Below, piece after piece: positions 51,723-60,068 of a stretch of DNA of 64,000 bases (position 1 is its first letter; every line of letters begins with the position of its first letter). The position numbers and the translations under genes were made by a program. Below the pieces are notes generated by a model. That model was not told the DNA's origin, ran no database searches, and worked only from the letters and a program-made list of their open reading frames with translations. Source of the DNA: Anaerolineae bacterium. GTDB lineage: Bacteria; Chloroflexota; Anaerolineae; Aggregatilineales; J027. The stretch is taken from positions 62,001 to 126,000 of the forward strand of contig WBUL01000006.1 in assembly GCA_008933735.1 (NCBI GenBank), read 5' to 3'.

Positions 51723-51789
51723 CTGGGACTCCTCCCGACGGGAATATCAACACGGGGAACAAAAAACATGAACGTTGCCATACCCTGAC

Positions 51790-51795
51790 ATTGTA
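51790..51795 (-). promoter_or_regulatory. Extended -10 of the ABC exporter operon
   Basis: On the minus strand TGT-TACAAT is an extended -10. It implies a start near 51783 and a leader of about 185 nt that includes the 16-codon ORF and the hairpin. Confidence 0.5.
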
Positions 51796-51896
51796 ACACT
51801 GAATTCAAGAAACAGAACCTTAAAAGTTTGCATACTCAAATGGTGCTCTTTATGTTCAAATGGTATGCTTATAAGGGTAAGTATGGGGAATCGACG

Positions 51897-53267
51897 ATGG
51901 AGCAGGCACCCCTTTTAGACCGCTTCCGGTGGGTGATATTAAGTGTTGTAGGGCTGATCATCGCTGCGGTTTTTGGCTATTTCCTCCTTGACCAGGATGA
52001 GCCTGTTACGATTGTCATTCAGCCGCCACCCCCCACTGCCACCCTTACCCCTTTACCTTCTCTTGAAGTTTACGTGACAGGTGCGGTAGCGTATCCTCAA
52101 AGTCGATTTTCTCTGCCACCGGGGGCACGGGTAGAAGATGCGATTGAAGCCGCAGGTGGAGCCGCTAATGATGCGGATTTAACCCTGGTCAACCTAGCAA
52201 AACCTTTGCAGGATGGAGAACAGATCCATATTCCCAGGCAGGGTGAACAGGCAATAATACCCGTAGAGAGTGGTGCGGCAGGCTTGCTCGATTTAAACAC
52301 GGCTACGGTTGAACAACTCGACGAGCTCCCTGGTATTGGGCCGTCCACCGCGCAGGCTATTGTGGATTATCGCACCCAACATGGCGGCTTTACCAGCGTA
52401 GAGGAGCTGGATAATGTAGCAGGTATTGGCCCCGCCACTTTAGAGCAAATCCGTCCGCTGGTCACGGTTGGCGGAGTTCAGATTATTGCGGCGACCGCCA
52501 CACCGATACCAATACCAACGGCCGCAGATACTCCCGAATCCTCGCTGATTAACATCAATACGGCAGCTTTGGAAGCATTAGACAGCCTGCCTGGAATCGG
52601 GCCATCTACCGCGCAGGCCATCATCGATTACCGGACCGAAAACGGCGATTTTACGAGTGTGGACGAGTTGGATAACGTATCCGGGATCGGGCCCGCCACC
52701 CTGGAAGACATTCGTGATCTGATCACAGTTGGGGAGATTCCTGCCACAGCAGCGACAACTGCAACTACCTCACCGTCTCCGGAATCTACAGAAGAAGCAA
52801 AACTGATCGACATCAATACGGCAGCGGTCGAAGAATTGGATGCCCTGCCTGGAATCGGGCCGTCGCTGGCGCAGGAAATTGTCGATTTTCGGACTCAGAA
52901 TGGGCTGTTCCGGTCGGTGGATGAACTGGAAAATGTGCCGGGGATTGGCTCCGTACTGCTCGAAGACATTCGTGATTTGGTGATGGTGGATACGGCTCTT
53001 GTGTACAGCCAATCGACCAAAGCTTTGCCTGCACAGCCATCCCCGACTCCAACTGCAACTTCAGATAAGCCGCCAATTGTGAATATCAACACAGCGACTC
53101 TTGAGGAGCTTGATCAGCTTCCAGGGATCGGCCCCACAACTGCACAGGCGATCATTGATTACCGGGAACGTTTTGGGCCGTTTACCAGCATTGAGCAGTT
53201 GAATTCTGTTCCCGGCATCGGACGCCGCACCATCGATCAGATTCGCAACTATGTCACTGTGGAGTAG
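51897..53267 (+). CDS. Membrane-anchored SLBB-like protein with four ComEA-type helix-hairpin-helix modules
   Basis: With ATG 51897 (MEQAPLLDRFRW) the protein has 456 residues. One transmembrane helix (about residues 14-34) is followed by a Pro/Thr stretch and an SLBB-like domain (VYVTGAVAYPQSRFSLPPGA). Four tandem modules of about 62 residues follow, each with a form of INTA..E.LD.LPGIGP..AQ.I.DYR and a second GIG motif. One such module is normal for ComEA, the exported DNA-binding competence protein. The modules are separated by Thr/Pro linkers. The role could be DNA capture outside the membrane, but comEC is not nearby. Confidence 0.9.
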   Translation: MEQAPLLDRFRWVILSVVGLIIAAVFGYFLLDQDEPVTIVIQPPPPTATLTPLPSLEVYVTGAVAYPQSRFSLPPGARVEDAIEAAGGAANDADLTLVNLAKPLQDGEQIHIPRQGEQAIIPVESGAAGLLDLNTATVEQLDELPGIGPSTAQAIVDYRTQHGGFTSVEELDNVAGIGPATLEQIRPLVTVGGVQIIAATATPIPIPTAADTPESSLININTAALEALDSLPGIGPSTAQAIIDYRTENGDFTSVDELDNVSGIGPATLEDIRDLITVGEIPATAATTATTSPSPESTEEAKLIDINTAAVEELDALPGIGPSLAQEIVDFRTQNGLFRSVDELENVPGIGSVLLEDIRDLVMVDTALVYSQSTKALPAQPSPTPTATSDKPPIVNINTATLEELDQLPGIGPTTAQAIIDYRERFGPFTSIEQLNSVPGIGRRTIDQIRNYVTVE

Positions 53268-53274
53268 ACAGCCC

Positions 53275-53513
53275 ATGAGCGAACTTCTGGATGTAGACAA
53301 TCAGCACAGCACCTTGATTCGCGCCGAGCCCGAAAGAGTCTACGATGCAATGACCCAGGGTGAGCAATGATTTACATCCGGCACAACGATTGAAGCTGGC
53401 ATTATGCACTGGCGCTGGAAGCGGATCGTCCACGCCGGTTTGTATTCCAATGGCGTGAAAACAGCCCGACTACTGTCGAAATTAACTTTGAATCACACGG
53501 GATTCGTTATTGA
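53275..53513 (+). pseudogene. Remnant of an SRPBCC/AHSA1-like gene
   Basis: The first 31 codons read as the start of an AHSA1-type lipid-binding-fold protein (STLIRAEPERVYDAMTQGEQ) and hit a stop at 53368-53370. In another frame, the stretch LEADRPRRFVFQWRENSPTT, then VEINFESHGIRY, follows with a stop at 53511-53513. The pieces belong to a normal protein of about 150 residues, so the gene is frameshifted and truncated. Its end overlaps the convergent hydrolase gene. Confidence 0.65.
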
Positions 53514-54280
53514 TCCATAAATTTCTGAATCGCGCCCATGTACTGGTGCAGTCCGACAAACATCAGATCGTTGTGTTCGGCACCGGGAATACGCAGAATC
53601 GTTTTCCTTTCGGCAGGTGAGGCATCGTACAGCGCCTGGCCATTGGCTACTGGAACAAGCGAATCCTGCTCTCCATGAATCACCAGCAGAGGTAGCGTGA
53701 TTTTTTGCATCTTGGACACATTTCCAATCGGGTCGGGGATACTACCAAGAAGATGCGGCGAAAGCCCTAAACGCGCTAGCAGGGGCAGGATATGAGCCAG
53801 GCCACTCTCAACAATGAGACCTTTGAAAAAATCCGGGTGCTGGTGCGCCACGTGGATTGCACACAAACTCCCCAGCGAACGTCCCATGATAAAAAGCGGA
53901 CTGGTCGAGAGATTCGCTTTTTTCAGAATGTCAGGCAGGGTGTTATACACGGCTTCGGTATCGGATAAAAGGGTACTGACCAGGGGCTTGCCCGTACTCC
54001 ACCCATACCCGCGATAATCCACGACTAACAGCGATGCCCCGATACCATGATACAACGATGCGATCCCATCATGATCGCTGGCGATCTCTCCATTGCCATG
54101 AAAATACAGCAGAACAGGCTTACCCGGCTCATGCACGTACAGCCGATAGCCTAGTACAACATCGTTTTCTACCGGGATCATACCGTCCTGGACTTTCCCA
54201 GCCACTTCAAGATAACGGGGTTGGTCGGTGCGTGGATGAAATAAGATCGACAGGACGAAGGGATTATCCAATAAGTTCAT
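53507..54280 (-). CDS. Alpha/beta hydrolase
   Basis: The 257-residue protein has a full catalytic set: oxyanion motif LLYFHGNGE, nucleophile Ser in FIMGRSLGS (GxSxG), Asp in VIHGEQDSLVP, and His in GAEHNDL. It resembles BEM46-like hydrolases. There is no signal peptide, so it is cytoplasmic. Its ATG overlaps the stop of the M20 peptidase by four bases, in an operon that starts with elp3. The substrate is unknown. Confidence 0.9.
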   Translation of the reverse strand: MNLLDNPFVLSILFHPRTDQPRYLEVAGKVQDGMIPVENDVVLGYRLYVHEPGKPVLLYFHGNGEIASDHDGIASLYHGIGASLLVVDYRGYGWSTGKPLVSTLLSDTEAVYNTLPDILKKANLSTSPLFIMGRSLGSLCAIHVAHQHPDFFKGLIVESGLAHILPLLARLGLSPHLLGSIPDPIGNVSKMQKITLPLLVIHGEQDSLVPVANGQALYDASPAERKTILRIPGAEHNDLMFVGLHQYMGAIQKFMDQ

Positions 54281-55590
54281 AACGCTGCTTCTCCGAAGCG
54301 CTGCAAGGCTTTGTAAATGGTATCCGTACCGAATTGGATCGCCTCCGCCGGGACACGTTCATTGGCAGCATGAATCAGCGGCATGAAACTAAAATCAGGC
54401 GGCAGATTCATCGGCAAAAAACCATAGGTCTGGATGCCCAACCGGGAAAAATACCGGGCGTCGGTTGCCCCACTGATGAGCAGCGGAACAGGATAGCCGT
54501 CCGGATCAGCCTCTCTAAGGGTACGCGCCAGCACGTCGTACAACCCCATATGAATTCCTGCCGGGCCAGGTTCGTAACGTGTGACGATGATTTCTACATC
54601 TTCACCAACCACCTGCCGCATCTCAGCCAGCAGATCATCCGGCCTAAAGGTCGGCAGAATCCGTCCATCCAGCGTCACTTCCACTTCCGGAGGAATCACA
54701 TTCAGCTTGTTTCCACCGTTCACGATGGTTGGACTGACTGTATTTCGCAACTGCGGCTCAAAAAAGCGGCGCTGGTCCCCCAGTTGTTCGAGAGCCATAT
54801 CGACCATAGCCGGGTCAAGAAGCTGAATGAGGCGGGTCTTGAGTTCTGTATCTTCGATCTGTTCAGACATAGTTTCCAGCATTCGCCTGACAACAGGGGT
54901 AAGATGCGGCGGAAAGCGTTTTTCATCCAGCGCGACCAGAAATCTGCCGAGTTTTCCCATTGCGCCACCGCGAAGCGGGAACGCCCCATGTCCGGCGGGG
55001 CCACGCAAAATCGCTTTCAGGTTACAGCTTTGCCGCTCTCCAACCATGATGGGATAAAATTTTCGCCCCCCAAGGTACAGCGAAAAACCACCAAATTCAC
55101 CGAGAGCAAACCGCACCCCGTCGAAGTAGTGCGGATGATTTTCAACCAGATATTTTGAACCGTAGTCACTTCTGCCTTCCTCATCACTCACCAGTGTGAG
55201 GATAATATCCCCTGCCAAAGGCAGTTTTTCCGTGCTGGCACGCAAAAAAGCCGAAATCAGCATGGCGACTCCCCCCTTCATATCCAGCGCACCACGTCCC
55301 CAGATGTACCCATCCACTTCCACACCGGAAAATGGGGGCTGATCCCAATCCTGATTGGCGGTGGTGACAACATCCACATGCCCGTACATCAGCAGGGGTG
55401 GGGTGTTCCCAGTCCCTTTTAAACGGGCAATGAGGTTTGGACGGTGGGGCTCGCGGGCAACGAGCGTGGTTTCAATGCCAGCCTCTTTGAGCAGACGATC
55501 AAGATACGCTATACATTCCGCCTCGTTACCGGGCGGATTAGTCGTATCGAAGCGAATCAGGTGCTGCAAAATCTCTATCGGGTTTGTCAT
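54277..55590 (-). CDS. M20-family metallopeptidase
   Basis: The 437-residue protein is a di-zinc peptidase or deacylase of the ArgE/DapE/CPG2 type. Metal ligands lie in MYGHVDVV (H-x-D), GRGALDMKGGVA (the bridging Asp), VSDEEGRSDYGS (the general base and ligand Glu) and near the C-terminal end. The dimerisation domain occupies the middle. No signal peptide is seen. It overlaps elp3 and the hydrolase gene by four bases each, so all three are translated from one mRNA. Confidence 0.9.
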   Translation of the reverse strand: MTNPIEILQHLIRFDTTNPPGNEAECIAYLDRLLKEAGIETTLVAREPHRPNLIARLKGTGNTPPLLMYGHVDVVTTANQDWDQPPFSGVEVDGYIWGRGALDMKGGVAMLISAFLRASTEKLPLAGDIILTLVSDEEGRSDYGSKYLVENHPHYFDGVRFALGEFGGFSLYLGGRKFYPIMVGERQSCNLKAILRGPAGHGAFPLRGGAMGKLGRFLVALDEKRFPPHLTPVVRRMLETMSEQIEDTELKTRLIQLLDPAMVDMALEQLGDQRRFFEPQLRNTVSPTIVNGGNKLNVIPPEVEVTLDGRILPTFRPDDLLAEMRQVVGEDVEIIVTRYEPGPAGIHMGLYDVLARTLREADPDGYPVPLLISGATDARYFSRLGIQTYGFLPMNLPPDFSFMPLIHAANERVPAEAIQFGTDTIYKALQRFGEAAL

Positions 55591-57374
55591 TTGAGTGTCC
55601 GTATTTGATACAATTCGCCGTCTTCAAAGCCACGTTTGCGGTAGTATTCCCGCGTGCCAACAGCAGAAATGACCGCCAATTTCTGGAAACCGTGCGCTAC
55701 GGCTATCTCGACCGCATATTCAATCAGATTGGTGCCGAGTCCCGCGTGTTGGGCTTTGCCTTGCAGCATCTGACCAATGCCCACGGCCCGCCCATAAACG
55801 TGCACCTCGCGTATCATGGCGGCATTTGCCAGCTCAGGAACGCAGGGTTCAGTGTGGGGCAGCGAGAGGCGTAAGAATCCTGCGATCCGGTCATCTTCGG
55901 TCACATATTGGAGGAATCTTTCCTCACCAATGGAAGTTGGGTAAGAAACCTGTTTGAGGGTTAATTCCTCTGCACGGATTTTCTGCCCACCAATTTCCCT
56001 GCTGCGGATTTCCCTGCTGCGAATGCCGCGCCGCTGAAGCTCCTCTTCTACAATCTGCCGGAAGTTCGTCTTTTTGTTGCCAACCACAATATCAGTGGAA
56101 GGAATATCTCGAATCACACGAGTCAGGCGCACATACTCCGGCGCGTTCTGAAAACAGGCCATCAGGACTTCTAACAGTTCGTGTTCTTCATAGGGCCGCC
56201 ACTCACCCCGCTCATAGAACTGCATCAATTCAGCGCTTTCGATCAGCGAACACGGATACACCTTCAGTTCGTCAGGTTGAATATCCGGGTCAGTAAACAG
56301 GCGTTGAAAATCCTCGATGTCCTGCTCTGGTGTTGACCCGTATAGATTCGGCATCCAGTGAGCATGAATTTTAAACCCGGCTTTGCGAAGTGCCCGCAGC
56401 GCATCACGGGAGCGCTGAACATCGTGCCCGCGCTTGTTGGCTCTGAGGACATCGTCGCTCATACTCTGGATGCCGATTTGGATTTTGGTGCATCCCAGCC
56501 GCCGCAGCCGGACCGCTTCCGCTTCGTCCAGATAATCCGGGCGGGTTTCAATGACTAATCCTACGCTGCGGCAGGGGGCGTTTTCATTTTCCCGATGAGC
56601 CGCTTCCAATTCCTCCCAGGTTGCATATTCAAACTGCATCGCAAGTTCTTCTTTATACACCTTGTTAATCATCTGGTTGTAGGATTCAATCATGCGGCGT
56701 CCATCGACCTGACCTTCGACCAGATTCAATGGGTGCAGCCGGGTATGGCGCAGCATCGCTTCGACTTCTTCACGGCGGTCAAGACCTTTGCCGAAATCGT
56801 GCAGGGCATCAAAAATGCGTTTGACAAACCAGATTTGATACGGTTCGGGATAAAATGACCATGTGCCGCCGAGGATGATGATCTCGATTTTATCGGTGTT
56901 ATGCCCGATTTGCCTATAGGTGAGCAACCGGGAATAGGTTTGCAGATAAGGATCAAAAGCATTCGCTTCAGCCCGCTGTGCCCCAGGCTCGTCCGCAAGG
57001 TAGCTTTTGGGCATCCGAATGTCATTCGGGCAAAAAATACAGGTTCCGGGGCAGGGAAAAGGCTTGGTCAGCACCGTCATTGGTGTGACCCCGGAAATTG
57101 TACGAATGGGTTTACGCTGCAAGCGTTCTATAACCGTCGGGTCAAACGGGGGCAGTCCGTTGGTCGCTGCAAGTTCACGATAGGCTTGAATGAGATGCTT
57201 CCGTGCATAAAATCCTTTACCGTCGCGTGGATATTGTTTGAGCAGCAGGTCAATCGCTTTGCCCCGAATATCCGGGTTAGCGACAATTTCACGCAGAATC
57301 AGCAGCAGATTGTCTTGATGTTCGGCAACGTTAAAAGGTTCAAACATGGATTCCGGCACCATCGTTTTACTCAA
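55587..57374 (-). CDS. elp3: Elp3-family tRNA wobble-uridine modification enzyme (radical SAM + GNAT)
   Basis: Elp3 makes cm5U at the wobble position from acetyl-CoA and SAM. The protein has the radical SAM cluster motif CPGTCIFC (Cys108, Cys112, Cys115, numbered from the TTG start) followed by PNDIRMPKSYLADEPGAQRA, and a C-terminal GNAT domain (about 430-595) with YGRAVGIGQMLQGKAQHAGL. Bacterial Elp3 is known from Dehalococcoides in the same phylum. Starts are TTG 57374, ATG 57362 or ATG 57347. A Trm9-like methyltransferase gene is divergent and overlaps the 5' end. Confidence 0.92.
   Translation of the reverse strand: MSKTMVPESMFEPFNVAEHQDNLLLILREIVANPDIRGKAIDLLLKQYPRDGKGFYARKHLIQAYRELAATNGLPPFDPTVIERLQRKPIRTISGVTPMTVLTKPFPCPGTCIFCPNDIRMPKSYLADEPGAQRAEANAFDPYLQTYSRLLTYRQIGHNTDKIEIIILGGTWSFYPEPYQIWFVKRIFDALHDFGKGLDRREEVEAMLRHTRLHPLNLVEGQVDGRRMIESYNQMINKVYKEELAMQFEYATWEELEAAHRENENAPCRSVGLVIETRPDYLDEAEAVRLRRLGCTKIQIGIQSMSDDVLRANKRGHDVQRSRDALRALRKAGFKIHAHWMPNLYGSTPEQDIEDFQRLFTDPDIQPDELKVYPCSLIESAELMQFYERGEWRPYEEHELLEVLMACFQNAPEYVRLTRVIRDIPSTDIVVGNKKTNFRQIVEEELQRRGIRSREIRSREIGGQKIRAEELTLKQVSYPTSIGEERFLQYVTEDDRIAGFLRLSLPHTEPCVPELANAAMIREVHVYGRAVGIGQMLQGKAQHAGLGTNLIEYAVEIAVAHGFQKLAVISAVGTREYYRKRGFEDGELYQIRTLK
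55993..56022. repeat. 15-bp tandem duplication in elp3
   Basis: Two 15-bp units (55993-56007 and 56008-56022) with one mismatch encode SREIR-SREIG in the linker region before the GNAT domain. It is in frame, so it is a small in-frame expansion and not damage. Confidence 0.8.
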
Positions 57375-58056
57375 CCAGCTTAACCGTGAATTTTACCAGA
57401 TAGTGGCAAGCAGTTTCGATGAAACCCGCTCACGTCCCTGGCCTGGCTGGATACAACTGCTTTCTTATCTGCCGCAGCGTTCCCTCAGAGTCCTGGATAT
57501 TGGCTGTGGCAATGGGCGTTTCGCCCTATTCCTGAATGAGCACCGCCGTATGGTTTATACAGGGATTGATAGTAATCCGTATCTATTAAAGCGGGCTGAA
57601 ATCCTGCTCAAAGAACATCGTATCGAACATCAGGTCCAACATGCAGACCTTTTAGAAAATGACACTCCGGATTACCCGCCCCAGGATTTCATTGGGGCGT
57701 TTGGCGTGATGCACCATATCCCTGGTTTCGAGCAGCGGAGAAAGTTCATTCAAAAGGCGGCCCACTGGCTTTCCTCGGATGGGATTCTGGCGGTTACCTT
57801 CTGGGCCTTTTACGAGCAGGCGCGTTTTCGGGAACGAATTGTTCCCTGGGATGATCCACGGGTGCCAGAAAAATACCGGAATCTGCCGGTCGAAAAACAT
57901 GATTATTTGCTGGAGTGGCGGCGTGATACCCCTGCACTGCGCTACTGCCACTATGTCGATACAGAAGAACAGGAAAAGCTCACCGAAGATCTAAAAGTCA
58001 TTGCGTCTTATGACGCCGACGGCAGCAATCGTTACATTGTTTTACAGAAACGCTAG
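57346..58056 (+). CDS. Trm9/ALKBH8-like SAM-dependent methyltransferase
   Basis: The 236-residue protein has an N-terminal FYQIVASSFDETRSRPWPGW (the FF.xTR.xPWP block of Trm9-type enzymes) and SAM motif VLDIGCGNGRFALFL (about residues 49-63). The motifs IGAFGVMHHIP and TFWAFYEQARF follow. In eukaryotes Trm9 methylates cm5U34, the product of Elp3, to mcm5U34. The start codon lies inside the 5' end of elp3 on the opposite strand, so the two are transcribed divergently from overlapping start regions. The function is inferred from sequence pattern and neighbour only. Confidence 0.82.
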   Translation: MDSGTIVLLNQLNREFYQIVASSFDETRSRPWPGWIQLLSYLPQRSLRVLDIGCGNGRFALFLNEHRRMVYTGIDSNPYLLKRAEILLKEHRIEHQVQHADLLENDTPDYPPQDFIGAFGVMHHIPGFEQRRKFIQKAAHWLSSDGILAVTFWAFYEQARFRERIVPWDDPRVPEKYRNLPVEKHDYLLEWRRDTPALRYCHYVDTEEQEKLTEDLKVIASYDADGSNRYIVLQKR

Positions 58057-59357
58057 ATTTTTTGATACAAGCGGCGGTAATCGGTGGTTTCAAGAATTAA
58101 CCAGCGGGAAATCCGACGATCATTCAAGCGGCTGTGAAAATCCGGGTGTTCACTTTCTAAGGTGTTAAGGTAGGCGGAGGCAAGCGTAAAAATCGTCGGC
58201 AGTTTTGTGAGATAGCGATAATCGACCAGTTGAAACAGTTTTTCTCGTGACCAGACGGCTGTTTTAGAATGGAGATGAAAATCTTCCAGGATGAGCAGTG
58301 GGGCGCTCTTGATTTCATTAAAGCGGTTATTCAGCGAAACTTTAGAATTCGGCTCGAAGGTTGACCGCAGGTAATCCAGCAGATCGGCAGTTCGTACCAT
58401 CAGTGCGGTCTGAGAATGGGCGGGATGCTGCTGCCACGCTTGCGCGGTTGCTGCGGCCAGATGCGTTTTCCCCGCGCCAAACTGCCCTACCAGAATGCGC
58501 CATCCGTCCGGATTTTGGGCGTAATCCTGCAATTGGCGAACTGCGCGTTCCAGGCTTTCCTGCCCTTCTGGAACACGAAAATTGATCTTGTCAAAAGTCA
58601 TTCCCCGGTACCGCGACAGATCGGAGAGTTCAGAAATTTCTGCATTCTGCCCGACCTGCGCTCCCTGCCGAAAATCCGGCACATTAATGGGCAAAACCAC
58701 GCTCAAATTCCGATCAAAAATCCGGCTGGCAAGACGCGGTTCTAAATCCCCCAGAGGTACGTTGGTGGTAATGATGGTCGGCAGTTTGCTGCTGTAGCGG
58801 TGGTCAATCAGTTGATACAGTTTTTCCTGCGCCCAGGGTGTACTGCTCTCTGTACCAAGATCATCCAGAACCAGCACGCGCACCGTTCGCATCTGTTCGA
58901 ACTGCTGGTCATAGGAGACATCCGCAGATGGAGAGTAGGATGAGCGCAGATGGTCCAGCAAATCCGGAACCGTCGCAAACAGGGTGTACTCGTTTCGGCG
59001 GACACACTCATGAGCAACTGCCGCCGCGAGATGGGTTTTGCCAACCCCGTAGCCGCCGTGCAGCACCAGCCAGCCCTGTGGTGAGCGGGCGTACTTTTCA
59101 ACTTCCTCATACACAGCCCTTAAATGAAGTACCTGAGGATGAGTCAGCCAGGGCAAATCAAGTTGAAAGGTTGCAAAGGTTTTTTCCTGATGGGAGTCGA
59201 GGTGACTCATTTTGCGGATGTATTTCTGGCGTCGTTCCGCGCCGCGCCAGCACGAAGGGCAGGGAAACGCCTTCCCAAAATCGGGATGTCCAAAGTCTAC
59301 ATCCTTGTAGACAATACCCAGGTTGCCACAGACATCACAGTTGTCGTAATCCATCAT
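58053..59357 (-). CDS. DnaC/DnaI-like helicase loader with two fused AAA+ modules
   Basis: The 434-residue protein has an N-terminal zinc knuckle (C7, C10, C33, C36) as in DnaI. AAA+ module 1 has Walker A GGYGVGKT (101-108) and Walker B LVLDDLG (162-168). Module 2 has Walker A GQFGAGKT (291-298) and Walker B LLILEDF (354-360). Both continue HLAAA and share the EKL(Y/F)QL(I/V)D(H/Y)RY segment, so module 2 is a duplicate. Loaders normally have one module. It follows dnaB and a DnaD-like gene. The start is ATG 59357 or 59354. Confidence 0.9.
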   Translation of the reverse strand: MMDYDNCDVCGNLGIVYKDVDFGHPDFGKAFPCPSCWRGAERRQKYIRKMSHLDSHQEKTFATFQLDLPWLTHPQVLHLRAVYEEVEKYARSPQGWLVLHGGYGVGKTHLAAAVAHECVRRNEYTLFATVPDLLDHLRSSYSPSADVSYDQQFEQMRTVRVLVLDDLGTESSTPWAQEKLYQLIDHRYSSKLPTIITTNVPLGDLEPRLASRIFDRNLSVVLPINVPDFRQGAQVGQNAEISELSDLSRYRGMTFDKINFRVPEGQESLERAVRQLQDYAQNPDGWRILVGQFGAGKTHLAAATAQAWQQHPAHSQTALMVRTADLLDYLRSTFEPNSKVSLNNRFNEIKSAPLLILEDFHLHSKTAVWSREKLFQLVDYRYLTKLPTIFTLASAYLNTLESEHPDFHSRLNDRRISRWLILETTDYRRLYQKI

Positions 59358-59360
59358 CGC

Positions 59361-60065
59361 CTAATCTTCGATCAGATCAGCGTAACGTGCCTTGATACTT
59401 TCCAGGGTATCTTTACTGCCAGCCTTGGCCGTAAAAGGCTGCTGCCGTCCTTCTTTTTCCCACCGCTTCAAGATGCTGACGATGAAACTCAGGTTACGAG
59501 CCTCTCTGCTGGTCGCAATTCGGATCGCGTCCTCAATCCACGAGGCTGCGTAGTCGCGCTCCAGATCGCGGAGTTGTTCGGCGATCATAGGAGTGAGGGC
59601 GCCAATATTCTGCTCATAAATGACGTATAAATTAGGGCGCTCAATAATCAGTTGTATTGGGCGCTGATCATCACCCGGAATCCAATGGCCTTTTTCAATG
59701 GCTTTCACCGCTTCACGACCTTTGGCAGTATTCAAAAAGTAAATATCTTCCTCGCCGGACGCCAGCCGGACCCGCACTCGCAGCAGGGTACCACGTGTGA
59801 CTGATCGATCAAACCCATCCTGGACAGCATCCATTTTTTGAGAGTCAGGAACAGGGATGCCCTGCAAAAACAGGTCATCGTTCAAAACCTCCGCAAAACG
59901 CACGTAGCGGAATTTCCCTTCCTGCCGCTGCACGGCCCATAGGCAGTATAGAGTCACCTTCATTTCAATCAAGTGATCTATACACGGGAGTAAGTCGCTG
60001 AAGAACAGGCTGGGAACCTGGACGAGGCGCTGTTTACCAGGGGGAAATCCACTAAAACTGTTCAT
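59361..60065 (-). CDS. DnaD-like primosome/replication protein
   Basis: The 234-residue protein has an N-terminal winged-helix-like region (about residues 15-100) and a C-terminal DnaD/DnaB_2 domain (about 148-210): LYVIYEQNIGALTPMIAEQL followed by WIEDAIRIATSREARNLSFI and ILKRWEKEG. DnaD proteins work with DnaA, DnaB-like loaders and the DnaC-type ATPase at origins. It starts three bases after dnaB and three bases before the tandem loader. Confidence 0.88.
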   Translation of the reverse strand: MNSFSGFPPGKQRLVQVPSLFFSDLLPCIDHLIEMKVTLYCLWAVQRQEGKFRYVRFAEVLNDDLFLQGIPVPDSQKMDAVQDGFDRSVTRGTLLRVRVRLASGEEDIYFLNTAKGREAVKAIEKGHWIPGDDQRPIQLIIERPNLYVIYEQNIGALTPMIAEQLRDLERDYAASWIEDAIRIATSREARNLSFIVSILKRWEKEGRQQPFTAKAGSKDTLESIKARYADLIED

Positions 60066-60068
60066 AAG

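Noticed and set aside
52270-53260. Repeated DNA in the ComEA-like gene as a possible CRISPR array or minisatellite
   Set aside because: The repeats are about 190-270 bp apart, degenerate at the DNA level and in frame, so they are protein modules.
54334-55158. Plus-strand open frame of 274 residues
   Set aside because: It is the antisense of the M20 peptidase and has no recognisable motif.
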